Shown: one piece after another, positions 1 through 7,258 of the stretch | Layout: the number at the start of each line of letters is the position of its first letter | How positions within the stretch are numbered: position 1 is the first letter of the stretch | Program-made: the position numbers and the translations under genes | DNA from: Campylobacterales bacterium | GTDB lineage: Bacteria > Campylobacterota > Campylobacteria > Campylobacterales > QNZT01 | Assembly: GCA_027080605.1 (NCBI GenBank) | Contig: JALWRO010000245.1 | Span: 1-14,130, forward strand | Direction: 5' to 3' | DNA: 14,130 bases | The notes under the pieces: generated by a model | Seen by the model: the letters and a program-made list of their open reading frames with translations, nothing else | Database searches by the model: none | What the model was told of the DNA's origin: nothing

Positions 1-685
1 CACCGGCGATATCTTCTGGTTGTCCGATTCTGCCGAGTGCGGAGAGTTGTTCTGTCGCTTCCTTGACCTCTTCGTAGTTGACAAATGCTTTAAGTGCGTC
101 GGTGTCGATAGGACCGCCGCTGACGGCATTGACACGGATGTTTTTCTCACCCAGTTCCATAGCGGCGTAGCGTACCATCGCTTCGACAGCGGCTTTGTTG
201 GTACCGTGACCGGCATAGTTGTCGATGTAGGTGATATTTCCAGTGGAACTCATCGAGATGATTGAACCGCCGCCCACTTTTTCCATCCGTTTTGCCGCTT
301 CCTGTGCGCCGATGACAAAAGCGACGACGGTAGCGGTGTAGATATTGTTCAACCCTCGGGGTTTGAGTCTCATGAACTTTCCGTACCCGCCCACGACGGC
401 ACGTCCGTAGATCATCGCGTTGGAGATGAAAAAGTCCACGCGGTCAAAATCGGCGTCGATCTCTTTGAAGAGGTTTTTATACTCTTCGGGTTCGAGAATA
501 TTGAGTTTGTAAGGTTTTGCCTTGATGTTATAGGTTGCTTCCAGATCGGCGGCAATTTTCTGCGCCTCCTCTTCGTTGGAGTTGTAGGTAAATGCGACAT
601 TGACGCCCTCTTTGGCAAATTCATATGCGATCGCTTTGCCGATACCTTTGGTAGCGCCGCTGATGACTAAAGTTTTTCCCTTCAT
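1..685 (-). CDS. fabL: FabL-like enoyl-ACP reductase (SDR family), C-terminus cut off by the window edge
   Basis: Likely NADPH-dependent enoyl-ACP reductase, the last reduction of the fatty-acid elongation cycle in the cytoplasm. Translating from the ATG at 683-685 gives 228 codons running off position 1; roughly 45 C-terminal residues are missing compared with the family. The N-terminus has the Rossmann motif SGATKGIGKAIA, then SNAMIYGR at the usual NNA position. The catalytic region has SMSSTGNITYIDNY followed by K, giving a Tyr-X6-Lys spacing (YAGHGTNK). That spacing is typical of enoyl-ACP reductases and differs from Tyr-X3-Lys of FabG-type ketoreductases. The segment NAVSGGPIDTDALK closely resembles, from memory, Bacillus subtilis FabL. 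An AAAGGA ribosome site lies in the end of dapA, two bases after whose stop the ATG begins, so the gene closes the pyrD-M16-dapA operon as far as visible. Another SDR activity remains possible. Confidence 0.85.
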   Translation of the reverse strand, partial: MKGKTLVISGATKGIGKAIAYEFAKEGVNVAFTYNSNEEEAQKIAADLEATYNIKAKPYKLNILEPEEYKNLFKEIDADFDRVDFFISNAMIYGRAVVGGYGKFMRLKPRGLNNIYTATVVAFVIGAQEAAKRMEKVGGGSIISMSSTGNITYIDNYAGHGTNKAAVEAMVRYAAMELGEKNIRVNAVSGGPIDTDALKAFVNYEEVKEATEQLSALGRIGQPEDIAG

Positions 686-687
686 AA

Positions 688-1575
688 TTATCCTTTTATC
701 TCATATTTTTTCAGTGTCTCTTCGATTTTTCGAAAATTTTCCATACTCGGTTTGACGAGGGGGAGGCGATACTCCAGCGACGGCATCAAGCCTGCAATGT
801 ACATAGCTGCCTTGATGGGGATCGGATTGGATTCGCAGAAGAGGACGCTGTTGATGTCGTAGAGCGCATCGTTGATTGCTTTGGATTTTTTATACTCCTC
901 TTTCATGCCGTAATGGGTCAGATCCGCAATTTTACCCGGCAGGAGATTTGCTGTTACGGAGATGACGCCGGTACCGCCGTTGGAGATGAGTGGATAGTTG
1001 ATCATATCGTCACCGCTGATAACTGCGAGTTTCGGCTCTTTTGCCAGCAGTTCAACACAACGCTGGATCGATCCGGTCGCTTCCTTGACACCGTAGATGT
1101 TGGGACATTCATGAAAAAGTCTGATCGTTGTCTCTGCAAAAAGATCGACGCCGGTTCGCCCGGGAACATTGTAGAGCAGTATGGGAATTTCAACAGCGTT
1201 TGCAATCGCTTTGTAGTGCTGGAAAAGCCCCTCCTGTGTCGGTTTGTTGTAGTAGGGTGTGACGGAGAGGATGCCGTCAGCGCCCTGCTGCTGTGCAAAC
1301 TGTGCCAGTTCGATCGCTTCACTCGTGGCATTGCTGCCCGCGCCTGCGAGGACTTTGGTGTCGGAACCTTTGCATACGGCAACGGCGATCTCGATACACT
1401 CTTTGTGTTCATGATGGGTGAGGGTGGCGCTTTCCCCGGTTGTACCTACCGGAACAACGGCATCTATACCGTTGGCGATCTGTCTTTTGATCTGTTTTTC
1501 ATAGGTTTGGGTATCTATTTTATTGTTTTTAAATGGTGTAATAAGTGCGGTCATCGCACCGATGGGTCCACTCAT
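688..1575 (-). CDS. dapA: 4-hydroxy-tetrahydrodipicolinate synthase DapA
   Basis: Condenses pyruvate with aspartate semialdehyde, the first committed step of the lysine and meso-diaminopimelate pathway, in the cytoplasm; DAP feeds peptidoglycan. The 295-residue product has the normal length of this TIM-barrel family. Visible motifs are GTTGES (44-49, substrate threonines T45/T46), VTPYYNKPTQEGL (105-117), LLYNVPGRTG (133-142, with Y135 and R140) and the Schiff-base lysine K164 in GVKEATG. All catalytic positions are present, so an active enzyme is expected. The ATG at 1573-1575 overlaps the TGA of the M16 peptidase gene (ATGA, 4 bp) and has an AAAGGAA ribosome site about eight bases upstream. 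A second in-frame ATG at residue 8 is a less likely start. Translational coupling inside the pyrD operon is inferred from the overlap. Confidence 0.97.
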   Translation of the reverse strand: MSGPIGAMTALITPFKNNKIDTQTYEKQIKRQIANGIDAVVPVGTTGESATLTHHEHKECIEIAVAVCKGSDTKVLAGAGSNATSEAIELAQFAQQQGADGILSVTPYYNKPTQEGLFQHYKAIANAVEIPILLYNVPGRTGVDLFAETTIRLFHECPNIYGVKEATGSIQRCVELLAKEPKLAVISGDDMINYPLISNGGTGVISVTANLLPGKIADLTHYGMKEEYKKSKAINDALYDINSVLFCESNPIPIKAAMYIAGLMPSLEYRLPLVKPSMENFRKIEETLKKYEIKG

Positions 1576-2903
1576 CTGGTTTCCTTTGTTGTGTTGTTTT
1601 CCTGTAGTTTGCGTAAAATAACAGTTGTCGAATTTTTTGTCTTGAAATATTTTTTTGCGACTTCCTGAACTTGGACCGGGGTGAGTTTCATGAGACGCTC
1701 TTCATAGTGGAGCAGGGGGTTCAGGTCACCTCTGGCGGCGTATCCGCCGAACATATTGACCAGTGTCTGGGAATCCTGCATGCTGAAAATAAAATCGGAT
1801 CGTGTGTTGATTTTCACCTTCTCCAGCTCCTCTTTTTTGACCGGTTCGCTTTTCAGCTTTTCAATCTCCTGCCAGAGGATAGTCTCGACATCTTCGGCTT
1901 TTACGCCGGGATTGCAGACAGCGAGGAAGAGGAAAATACCCGGATCGATATTTTCCATATTGTAGGCGGAGATGGAGTTGACCAGTTGCAGTTTGTCGAT
2001 CAGCAAGGCGTTGAGGCGGCTGCTCTTGCCGCTGGTGAGCAGTTCGCTGACGGCAGAGAGGGCAACCTGGTCTTCGCTTTTGAAATCGGGAATATGAAAT
2101 GCGATGGCGAGCATCTGCACCTGAGACTCTTTGTCGATTTCGATCCGTTTCGCGCCGTCCTGTACCGGTTCGATCTGGTGGTTACGCACGATTTTTCCGC
2201 TGTTGGGAATCTTTGCGAATGCTTTTTGGGCTTCATGAAAGACAGTTTCGGGATCGATGTCACCTGCGACGACCAGAATGGCGTTTTGCGGCTGATAGTA
2301 CATTTTGTGAAACGCACGGATATCGTCGATGGTCCAGTGTTTGATATCTTCGGTAAAGCCGATCGGTGTCCAGTGGTAGGAGTGGTAAATATAGGCATTG
2401 TTGAAAAGGCGGAAATAGAGATAGCCGAACGGGTTGTTGTCCGTTCTCCAGCGCCGCTCTTCGAGCACGACGTCTCTTTCGGGCTGAAACTCTTCATCTT
2501 TGAGACTGAGGTTTTGCATCAGTTCGGCAAAAAGTTCCAGAGATTTGGGCAGGTTTTTGGATGTGGATTTGATAAAGTATTGTGTGTAGTCAAAGCCGGT
2601 AGAGGCGTTGTCCACACCGCCGAAACTCTTGACGATTTCGTCAAACTCGCCCGCTTTGAGGTTTTTGGTCGATTTGAAATTGAGATGTTCGAGCATATGT
2701 GCGATACCGCTTTTGCCCATCACTTCGTCGCGGCTGCCGACTTTGTAAAAGATGTCGGTAGTGATGACGCTGGAACTGTTTTGCATCGGTATGACGAGAA
2801 TCTGTAAACCGTTGTCGAGTGTTTTGGTGTAGTGTTTAGGCAGGGTGTTTCCCATGCAAACTCCTGATAGTGTTAATAGTAAAATAAAAAAGAGTTTGAT
2901 CAT
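1572..2903 (-). CDS. M16 family zinc metalloprotease, exported
   Basis: A 443-residue insulinase/pitrilysin-family (M16) peptidase. Residues 1-18 form a signal peptide (short basic start, hydrophobic FFILLLTLSGV), so periplasmic location is likely; SGVC lacks the small residue before cysteine needed for a good lipobox. The inverted zinc motif HxxEH is seen at H69-M-L-E72-H73, with the third ligand probably in LEERRW (E148/E149) about 76 residues on, the usual M16 spacing. The rest fits the normal two-domain layout: catalytic N-terminal half and non-catalytic C-terminal half. Substrate is unknown. Many relatives act with a second, inactive subunit, but no partner gene is adjacent. The start codon overlaps the pyrD stop (ATGA at 2900-2903), with GGAG about ten bases upstream. 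Its place between pyrD and dapA matches, from memory, Campylobacter order. Confidence 0.93.
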   Translation of the reverse strand: MIKLFFILLLTLSGVCMGNTLPKHYTKTLDNGLQILVIPMQNSSSVITTDIFYKVGSRDEVMGKSGIAHMLEHLNFKSTKNLKAGEFDEIVKSFGGVDNASTGFDYTQYFIKSTSKNLPKSLELFAELMQNLSLKDEEFQPERDVVLEERRWRTDNNPFGYLYFRLFNNAYIYHSYHWTPIGFTEDIKHWTIDDIRAFHKMYYQPQNAILVVAGDIDPETVFHEAQKAFAKIPNSGKIVRNHQIEPVQDGAKRIEIDKESQVQMLAIAFHIPDFKSEDQVALSAVSELLTSGKSSRLNALLIDKLQLVNSISAYNMENIDPGIFLFLAVCNPGVKAEDVETILWQEIEKLKSEPVKKEELEKVKINTRSDFIFSMQDSQTLVNMFGGYAARGDLNPLLHYEERLMKLTPVQVQEVAKKYFKTKNSTTVILRKLQENNTTKETR

Positions 2904-3961
2904 TTTCGATCGGCTCCTGTCGCTTCGGATATGTTGTCGAAACCGTCACGCTCCAGCAGTTCGAGGATTCTGGTGTTGATCTCTTTTGCCAGAGAGGGTC
3001 CCCGGAATATAAACGCGCTGTAGACCTGTACCAGGTCGGCGCCTGCTCTGATGCGGCGGTAGGCTTCGTCACCGTCGCTGATACCGCCGACGGAAATGAG
3101 TGTTGTTTTGCCGTAAAATGCTTCCGCAATCGCTTCAAACATTTGAAAACTCTTCTCTTTCAGTACTTTTCCGCTAACGCCGCCGAATCCTTTGGCGTTG
3201 GGTAAAACGCTGTAGTCGATGGTGGTGTTGGTGGCGATGATCCCTTTTGCACCGTTTTGCAGGGCGATATCGCAGATTCCGATCGCCTCTTTGGTGTCGA
3301 GATCCGGCGCTATCTTCAGCAGTACCGGTTTGGTCGTCAGGGAAGTCGAGAGGGTGAAAAGCTCTTTGATGAAATTTTCATTTTGCAAATCTCTCAGACC
3401 CGGTGTGTTGGGGGAAGAGATGTTGATTACGATATAGTCGCAGAGATCTTTGAATGTGTTGATCAATACTTCGTAATCTTTGATCGCCTCACTCTGGGGC
3501 GTTGTTTTGTTTTTACCGATATTCGCCCCAAGCGGGATGCTGTAGGGGTAGAGTACTTCGACACGCGATTTGATTTTGGTCATGCCGTCGTTGTTGAATC
3601 CCATTGCGTTCTGGAGTGATTCATGTTCGGGAAAACGAAAAAGACGGGGTTTTTCATTGCCCTCCTGCGGGCGGGGTGTGACGGTACCGTACTCGATATA
3701 GCCAAATCCCAGCGCTTCGAGAAAGGGTATCATCGTGGCGTTTTTGTCAAAACCGGCAGCCATACCGACAGGATTGGGGAAAGTAACTCCGAAAAGCTCC
3801 TGAGAGAGTCTGTCGTCTTCCACTTTGTAGCGTGACCGCAGAGGAGAGAGGAGAAACGGTGCATATGTGGCAATTTTATGTGCGCCGAATTCTACAAGGG
3901 TATGGGCTGTTTCAGGATCGAGTTTATAAATATACTTTTTGATATCGTTATAGTCTATCAT
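2900..3961 (-). CDS. pyrD: Dihydroorotate dehydrogenase, class 2 (quinone-dependent) PyrD
   Basis: Oxidises dihydroorotate to orotate in pyrimidine synthesis, passing electrons through FMN to the membrane quinone pool. The 353-residue length and the N-terminal helical extension (about residues 1-50), which docks on the membrane, mark class 2. FMN and substrate motifs are all visible: NPVGMAAGFDKN (63-74), YGTVTPRPQEGN (91-102), NAMGFNNDG (118-126), INISSPNTPGLR (179-190), ATNTTI (243-248), and SVGGI plus the GADLVQVYSAF stretch near the C-terminus. S183 in SSPN is the class 2 catalytic base (class 1 enzymes use Cys), flanked by N180 and N185. The upstream sequence has only a weak AGAG ribosome site. 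First gene of the pyrD-M16-dapA-fabL operon, with a TATAAT box at 4011-4016. Confidence 0.97.
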   Translation of the reverse strand: MIDYNDIKKYIYKLDPETAHTLVEFGAHKIATYAPFLLSPLRSRYKVEDDRLSQELFGVTFPNPVGMAAGFDKNATMIPFLEALGFGYIEYGTVTPRPQEGNEKPRLFRFPEHESLQNAMGFNNDGMTKIKSRVEVLYPYSIPLGANIGKNKTTPQSEAIKDYEVLINTFKDLCDYIVINISSPNTPGLRDLQNENFIKELFTLSTSLTTKPVLLKIAPDLDTKEAIGICDIALQNGAKGIIATNTTIDYSVLPNAKGFGGVSGKVLKEKSFQMFEAIAEAFYGKTTLISVGGISDGDEAYRRIRAGADLVQVYSAFIFRGPSLAKEINTRILELLERDGFDNISEATGADRK

Positions 3962-4010
3962 CTCTCTGCTTTGTATGTATCGAATATTGCTTAGGGTTTT
4001 TAAATGAAAG

Positions 4011-4016
4011 ATTATA
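4011..4016 (-). promoter_or_regulatory. Likely -10 box of the pyrD operon promoter
   Basis: On the minus strand the sequence reads TTTGTATAATC, an exact TATAAT hexamer about 50 bases before the pyrD ATG, giving a leader of roughly 43 nt. No good -35 hexamer is seen at 16-18 bases; AT-rich sequence lies upstream instead, as is usual for sigma-70 promoters in Campylobacterota. It is the only strong -10 candidate in the 110-base gap. Confidence 0.5.
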
Positions 4017-4055
4017 CAAATATATTATTAAATAGAGCTATATCAGACGGGTTAA

Positions 4056-4080
4056 CCCCGCTTTTGCGGGGCTATTTTTT
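4056..4080 (+). terminator. Rho-independent terminator hairpin, U-tract on the plus strand
   Basis: CCCCGC (4056-4061), loop TTTT, GCGGGG (4066-4071) form a perfect 6-bp all-G:C stem, followed after CTA by TTTTTT (4075-4080). The T-tract makes it a plus-strand terminator, although the genes on both sides run on the minus strand. Read on the minus strand, the stem directly follows the stop codon (TAG, 4072-4074) of the coiled-coil gene and is followed only by TTAACCCG, a poor U-tract, so it may end that transcript weakly. The left arm can also pair in the palindrome GGGTTAACCC (4049-4058). Confidence 0.65.
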
Positions 4081-4941
4081 GATATCGTTGAGTGTCTCTT
4101 TGATGAGTTGTGACAATGTTTTGATCTCTATATTTTCACTGATATTGTCCGCTTCATTTTCCAGTGGACCGGAAGCCTGTTTGACACTTTTTGTCGCGTG
4201 ACACTCTTTCAGCTCTTTTTTCTTCTGCTCGAGTTTTTTTCGTAGTTTTTCAATCTCTTCGCCGTAGCGATCTCTCTCTTTTCGTATTTTGGTGACCTCT
4301 TCTTTCAAAACGATGAGATCCTCTTTGATCTTTGCATAAGTCTGCGGGTTGATTTTTGCTGATTCATAGGCATCGAAGATACGTATCTTTTCGGCATCTT
4401 CCGCTATCTCCTGTTGTCTGGCGGCGAGTTTCTCTTTTTCATTTTTGAGAGATTCTACCTCCATGATCAGACTCTTATAGTTCTCTTTGTACTCTTTACA
4501 GTCGTCGATTTGTGTCAGCAACTGCTCTTTTTCCGTTTCGAGTGTTTTGATCTCTTCCTGTAAAATTTCATTTTCATCTTCACAGATCTTTTGCTCTTTA
4601 ATCTGTGCAATCAGCATACTATTTTCAGAACGGAGTTCTTCGATGATTTTTTGGTATTTTTCACAATCTTTTTCGTCGAATCTGGCATTGAGCCGTTCAC
4701 GTTCGCAGTTTTGGTACTGCTGCTGCATCTGCTGCATCTGCTCCTCTTTCATGTCGAGCTCTTCATGCAATTGTCTGATTTCATTCTCTTTGACTTCATA
4801 CTTCTCCAGCAGGGCGTTGTATTTTTGCAGCGATTTCTCTTCTTTGGTCACTTTTGCCAGAAACCACCCCACCAGAAAGCCCAGTGCGGCTGCAATGGCG
4901 AGGCACAAGGTGATTTTGCCGATAATTTCCAGTATATCCAT
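4072..4941 (-). CDS. Membrane-anchored long coiled-coil protein, function unknown
   Basis: I do not recognise a named family. The 289-residue product starts with one membrane segment (about residues 7-28, rich in Ala/Leu with a GFLVGWF core) and then a Lys/Glu/Gln-rich helical region from about 32 to 255. That region has continuous heptad-like spacing of Leu/Ile, so it is almost certainly a coiled coil. A Gln/Met-rich patch (MQQMQQQ) lies near residues 68-75. A short acidic linker and a final amphipathic helix (SQLIKETLNDIKK) end the protein. With few positive residues before the membrane segment and many after it, the coiled coil is probably cytoplasmic. The ATG lies 5 bases after the stop of the 4947-5663 gene, with AAAGGA inside that gene's end, so the two are co-transcribed. 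A structural, scaffolding or envelope-tethering role is possible but unproven. Confidence 0.85.
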   Translation of the reverse strand: MDILEIIGKITLCLAIAAALGFLVGWFLAKVTKEEKSLQKYNALLEKYEVKENEIRQLHEELDMKEEQMQQMQQQYQNCERERLNARFDEKDCEKYQKIIEELRSENSMLIAQIKEQKICEDENEILQEEIKTLETEKEQLLTQIDDCKEYKENYKSLIMEVESLKNEKEKLAARQQEIAEDAEKIRIFDAYESAKINPQTYAKIKEDLIVLKEEVTKIRKERDRYGEEIEKLRKKLEQKKKELKECHATKSVKQASGPLENEADNISENIEIKTLSQLIKETLNDIKK

Positions 4942-4946
4942 CTCTT

Positions 4947-5663
4947 TTATATCCTTTCGAGTAACGAGAGTTCGATTGTATCTTTTTGTGTGTCAGAGGA
5001 AACATATTTTTCCCCTCTCTTCGCTCTTGTTATTTTAATTTTGATCTGTTGTGGTTTGACCCCATTGTGCAGCAGATAGGCTTTTATATGTTTCAAATAG
5101 CCTCTTTTGGCGGCAGTGATGCCCGGGGTTGTGAGCAGTATATAGCGATCTTTCCCCGCTTTAGCTTTTTTTGCGACAGAGCGCAGGAGTGCTTTGACAC
5201 TGTTATCCAGCCGACCGTTTCGGAAGGCTTGCAAAGTCTCCGCCATCAAAACCGGTTCGATGACAATACCGCTTTTAGTGCTGACAACCGTTTTGGTTTT
5301 TTTCTCATGCCTGACAGGAGCAGGGCGTTTTGGTTTTTGTTTTTTGGGAATGATTTTCCGGTTGATTTTGGTTGCGACAGGCTCGGAGACTTTGGGAATC
5401 GTTATATTTGCTTCGGGTACCGTTACATTTTTTTCTATGGTAGCAGAAGCGGTTGTTCTGTTCTCTTCGGCTTCGGCAGGAAGGGTAGCTGTCGCATTTG
5501 GTTCCGGTACAATGATGACGGGTGTAAAAGTACGCTGCTCTTGCTGTGTGTATGTAACGGTTTCTATCATAGGGTTGTATCTTTCCAGAAAATACGCCAC
5601 ACATGAGGTGACAAGCAACGCGAACAGCATAGTACCGATAAACAGAATATTTTTGCTTGTCAT
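4947..5663 (-). CDS. Envelope-anchored protein with Pro/Lys-rich linker and weak OmpA-like C-terminus
   Basis: Unrecognised 238-residue protein. A hydrophobic N-terminus (about 6-25) ends in VTSC (18-21), which fits a lipobox, so it could be a lipoprotein attached at C21; the hydrophobic VAYFL after the cysteine also allows an uncleaved membrane anchor. Residues 40-100 are low-complexity (Thr, Val, Pro, Glu, Ala) and 100-125 are Lys/Pro-rich, like a linker crossing the periplasm. Residues about 145-238 recall the fold of OmpA/Pal peptidoglycan-binding domains: a helix (NSVKALLRSVAKKAK), a strand (RYILLT), then AAKRGYLKHIKAYLLHNGV and a strand (QIKIKI). The usual Asp of the DAP-binding pair is not found, so peptidoglycan binding is doubtful. 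First gene of a bicistron with the coiled-coil gene, preceded by a strong promoter at 5719-5747. Confidence 0.8.
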   Translation of the reverse strand: MTSKNILFIGTMLFALLVTSCVAYFLERYNPMIETVTYTQQEQRTFTPVIIVPEPNATATLPAEAEENRTTASATIEKNVTVPEANITIPKVSEPVATKINRKIIPKKQKPKRPAPVRHEKKTKTVVSTKSGIVIEPVLMAETLQAFRNGRLDNSVKALLRSVAKKAKAGKDRYILLTTPGITAAKRGYLKHIKAYLLHNGVKPQQIKIKITRAKRGEKYVSSDTQKDTIELSLLERI

Positions 5664-5718
5664 GAAATCCTCTTCTTAAAAGTTATGAGCTATGTAAGCC
5701 GTTTAAGGTTATAAGAAG

Positions 5719-5747
5719 AGTATACATAAAAATTTTACTTTTGTAAA
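5719..5747 (-). promoter_or_regulatory. Near-consensus sigma-70 promoter for the 4072-5663 bicistron
   Basis: On the minus strand TTTACA (5742-5747) and TATACT (5719-5724) are separated by exactly 17 bases, one mismatch each from TTGACA and TATAAT. Predicted transcription start is near 5712, leaving a leader of about 48 nt before the ATG at 5663. This is the best two-box promoter in the window. The -35 box lies inside a perfect inverted repeat, TTTAC-TTTT-GTAAA (5734-5747), a possible operator. Confidence 0.7.
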
Positions 5748-5821
5748 GAGTTTTGGACTTAAAGCGTATAATTGTGTTTCAAAAGTTCACTTTTGTTTTC
5801 TTTTTTTAGTTTTACAAAAGT
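5737..5821. repeat. Four ACTTTTGT-type motifs in direct and inverted orientation
   Basis: Within 85 bases of non-coding DNA between cysS and the bicistron, ACTTTTGT occurs at 5737-5744 and 5789-5796. Its inverse occurs as CAAAAGT at 5780-5786 and ACAAAAGT at 5814-5821. The middle pair forms a tight dyad (CAAAAGT-TC-ACTTTTG) and the outer copy could pair with the 5789 copy. They may be regulator binding sites; the stretch is very AT-rich, so chance is a real alternative. Confidence 0.4.
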
Positions 5822-5857
5822 TTTTTCTAAAGAAAGTGCTGCGTTTGCCGACAGGGA

Positions 5858-7258
5858 TTACTCCGTGATTTTCTCCCAGAGTGTGCCCTGCGGTGTATCC
5901 ATAATCTGTATGCCCATGGCGGTCAGCTCGTCGCGGATAGCATCGCTTGCGGCAAAATCTTTCACTTTTTTGGCTTCTGTACGCTTTTCGATCAGCGCTT
6001 CTATTTTTGCTTTGGTTGCTTCGTCGATTCCCTGCTGAAAGTAGATATGCGGCTCCTGCGCACCGATGCCCAGCACTTCATGAAGAAAAGCGATATTGGA
6101 GAAGGTCTCTTTTTTCAGCGCTTTATCTTTTGGATTGGTATCGAGTTTTTCGTTGGCTGTCTGGATCATCTCATCGACTGCGGCGAGTGCCTGGGAGATG
6201 TTGAGATCGTCCGCCAGTGCGTCGAGCACTTTTGCTTTGAATGTTTTATCGACCGCAGAGCCACTTGTGACCGCGATACGCTTTTTGAGACGGTAGAGTT
6301 TGTCGAGGCGTTTTTTGGAAGCTTTGAGGTCTTCTTCATTGAAGTTGAAGTTGGCGCGGTAATGGGTGGAGAGAAGGTAAAAGCGCAATACTTCTCCGTC
6401 ATAGACACGTAAAGCGTCTTTGAGGAAGAAAGAGTTGCCCAGCGATTTGCTCATCTTTTCGCCGTCGATCTGCACAAAGCCGTTGTGCATCCAGTATTTT
6501 GCCAGATGTTGTCCCGATTCACAGAAACTCTGTGCCGCTTCGTTTTCATGATGGGGAAAAAGCAAGTCCGCGCCGCCGCCGTGAATATCGATTTGCCAGG
6601 CTTTGTCGGTGGCGATATGTTTTTTGATCATCGCCGAACACTCAATATGCCATCCCGGACGTCCTTCGCCCCACGGAGAGGGGTAAGCCGGTTCGCCCGC
6701 TTTGGAAAATTTCCAGAGGGCAAAATCTTTGGGATCGTGCTTTTCGCGGTTCTCTTCGACACGGGCGATATTTTGCGCTTCATCGACGTGGCGGTGGGAG
6801 AGGGAGAGGTACTCGGGATCTTTTGCCGTGTCGAAATAGACACCGTCGCTGATGACATAGGCACACTCTCTGTCGAAAAGATGTTCGATAAAAGCGATAA
6901 TATCGTCAATACTCTCGGTCGCTTTAGGTTCAATGTCGGCATCTTCGACACCGATGGCGTGCATATCCTCTTTGTAGCGGCGGATATAGTAGCCCACGAT
7001 CTCATCCATACTTTTGCCGGTTTCCTGCATCTTTTTGATGATTTTGTCATCGATATCGGTAAAGTTTTTAACAAAGGTGACGCGGTGTTTCAGCGCGGTC
7101 AGTGTCCGGCGCAGCAGGTCGAAGGCGATGGAACTGCGTGCGTGTCCCAGATGGGCGTCGTCATAGACGGTCGGTCCGCAGACATAGATACGTACTTTTC
7201 CCTCTTCAAGCGGAATGAATTCCTCTTTTTTTCTGGTGGCGGTGTTATAGATAAGCAC
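5858..7258 (-). CDS. cysS: Cysteinyl-tRNA synthetase CysS
   Basis: Charges tRNA-Cys with cysteine in the cytoplasm. The 466-residue length is normal for this class I synthetase. Visible landmarks: YVCGPTVYDDAHLGHARS (25-42) with the HIGH signature as HLGH (36-39) and zinc ligand C27; WHIECSAM (203-210) with C207; GGGADLLFPHHENE (227-240) with the His and Glu zinc ligands; and KMSKS at 268-272. All catalytic features are present. The start is GTG (7256-7258), supported by AAAGGA eight bases upstream and by the family's standard N-terminus (LIYNT). It overlaps the end of murJ by 14 bp, so translation is probably coupled. Last gene of the xseA-murJ-cysS operon. Confidence 0.97.
   Translation of the reverse strand: MLIYNTATRKKEEFIPLEEGKVRIYVCGPTVYDDAHLGHARSSIAFDLLRRTLTALKHRVTFVKNFTDIDDKIIKKMQETGKSMDEIVGYYIRRYKEDMHAIGVEDADIEPKATESIDDIIAFIEHLFDRECAYVISDGVYFDTAKDPEYLSLSHRHVDEAQNIARVEENREKHDPKDFALWKFSKAGEPAYPSPWGEGRPGWHIECSAMIKKHIATDKAWQIDIHGGGADLLFPHHENEAAQSFCESGQHLAKYWMHNGFVQIDGEKMSKSLGNSFFLKDALRVYDGEVLRFYLLSTHYRANFNFNEEDLKASKKRLDKLYRLKKRIAVTSGSAVDKTFKAKVLDALADDLNISQALAAVDEMIQTANEKLDTNPKDKALKKETFSNIAFLHEVLGIGAQEPHIYFQQGIDEATKAKIEALIEKRTEAKKVKDFAASDAIRDELTAMGIQIMDTPQGTLWEKITE

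Noticed and set aside
913..2807. Long plus-strand open frames over dapA and the M16 gene (913-1668 and 1671-2807)
   Set aside because: They lie opposite two well-supported minus-strand genes, have no recognisable domains and Cys/Phe/Asp-rich shadow composition, and lack ribosome sites.
1572..2903. M16 peptidase as a lipoprotein (SGVC near residue 16)
   Set aside because: Valine precedes the cysteine where a small residue is needed; an ordinary signal peptide fits better.
4718..4745. Repeated CTGCTGCAT-like triplets
   Set aside because: They lie in frame in the coiled-coil gene and encode its Gln/Met patch; only a few units, so no evidence of a functional repeat array.
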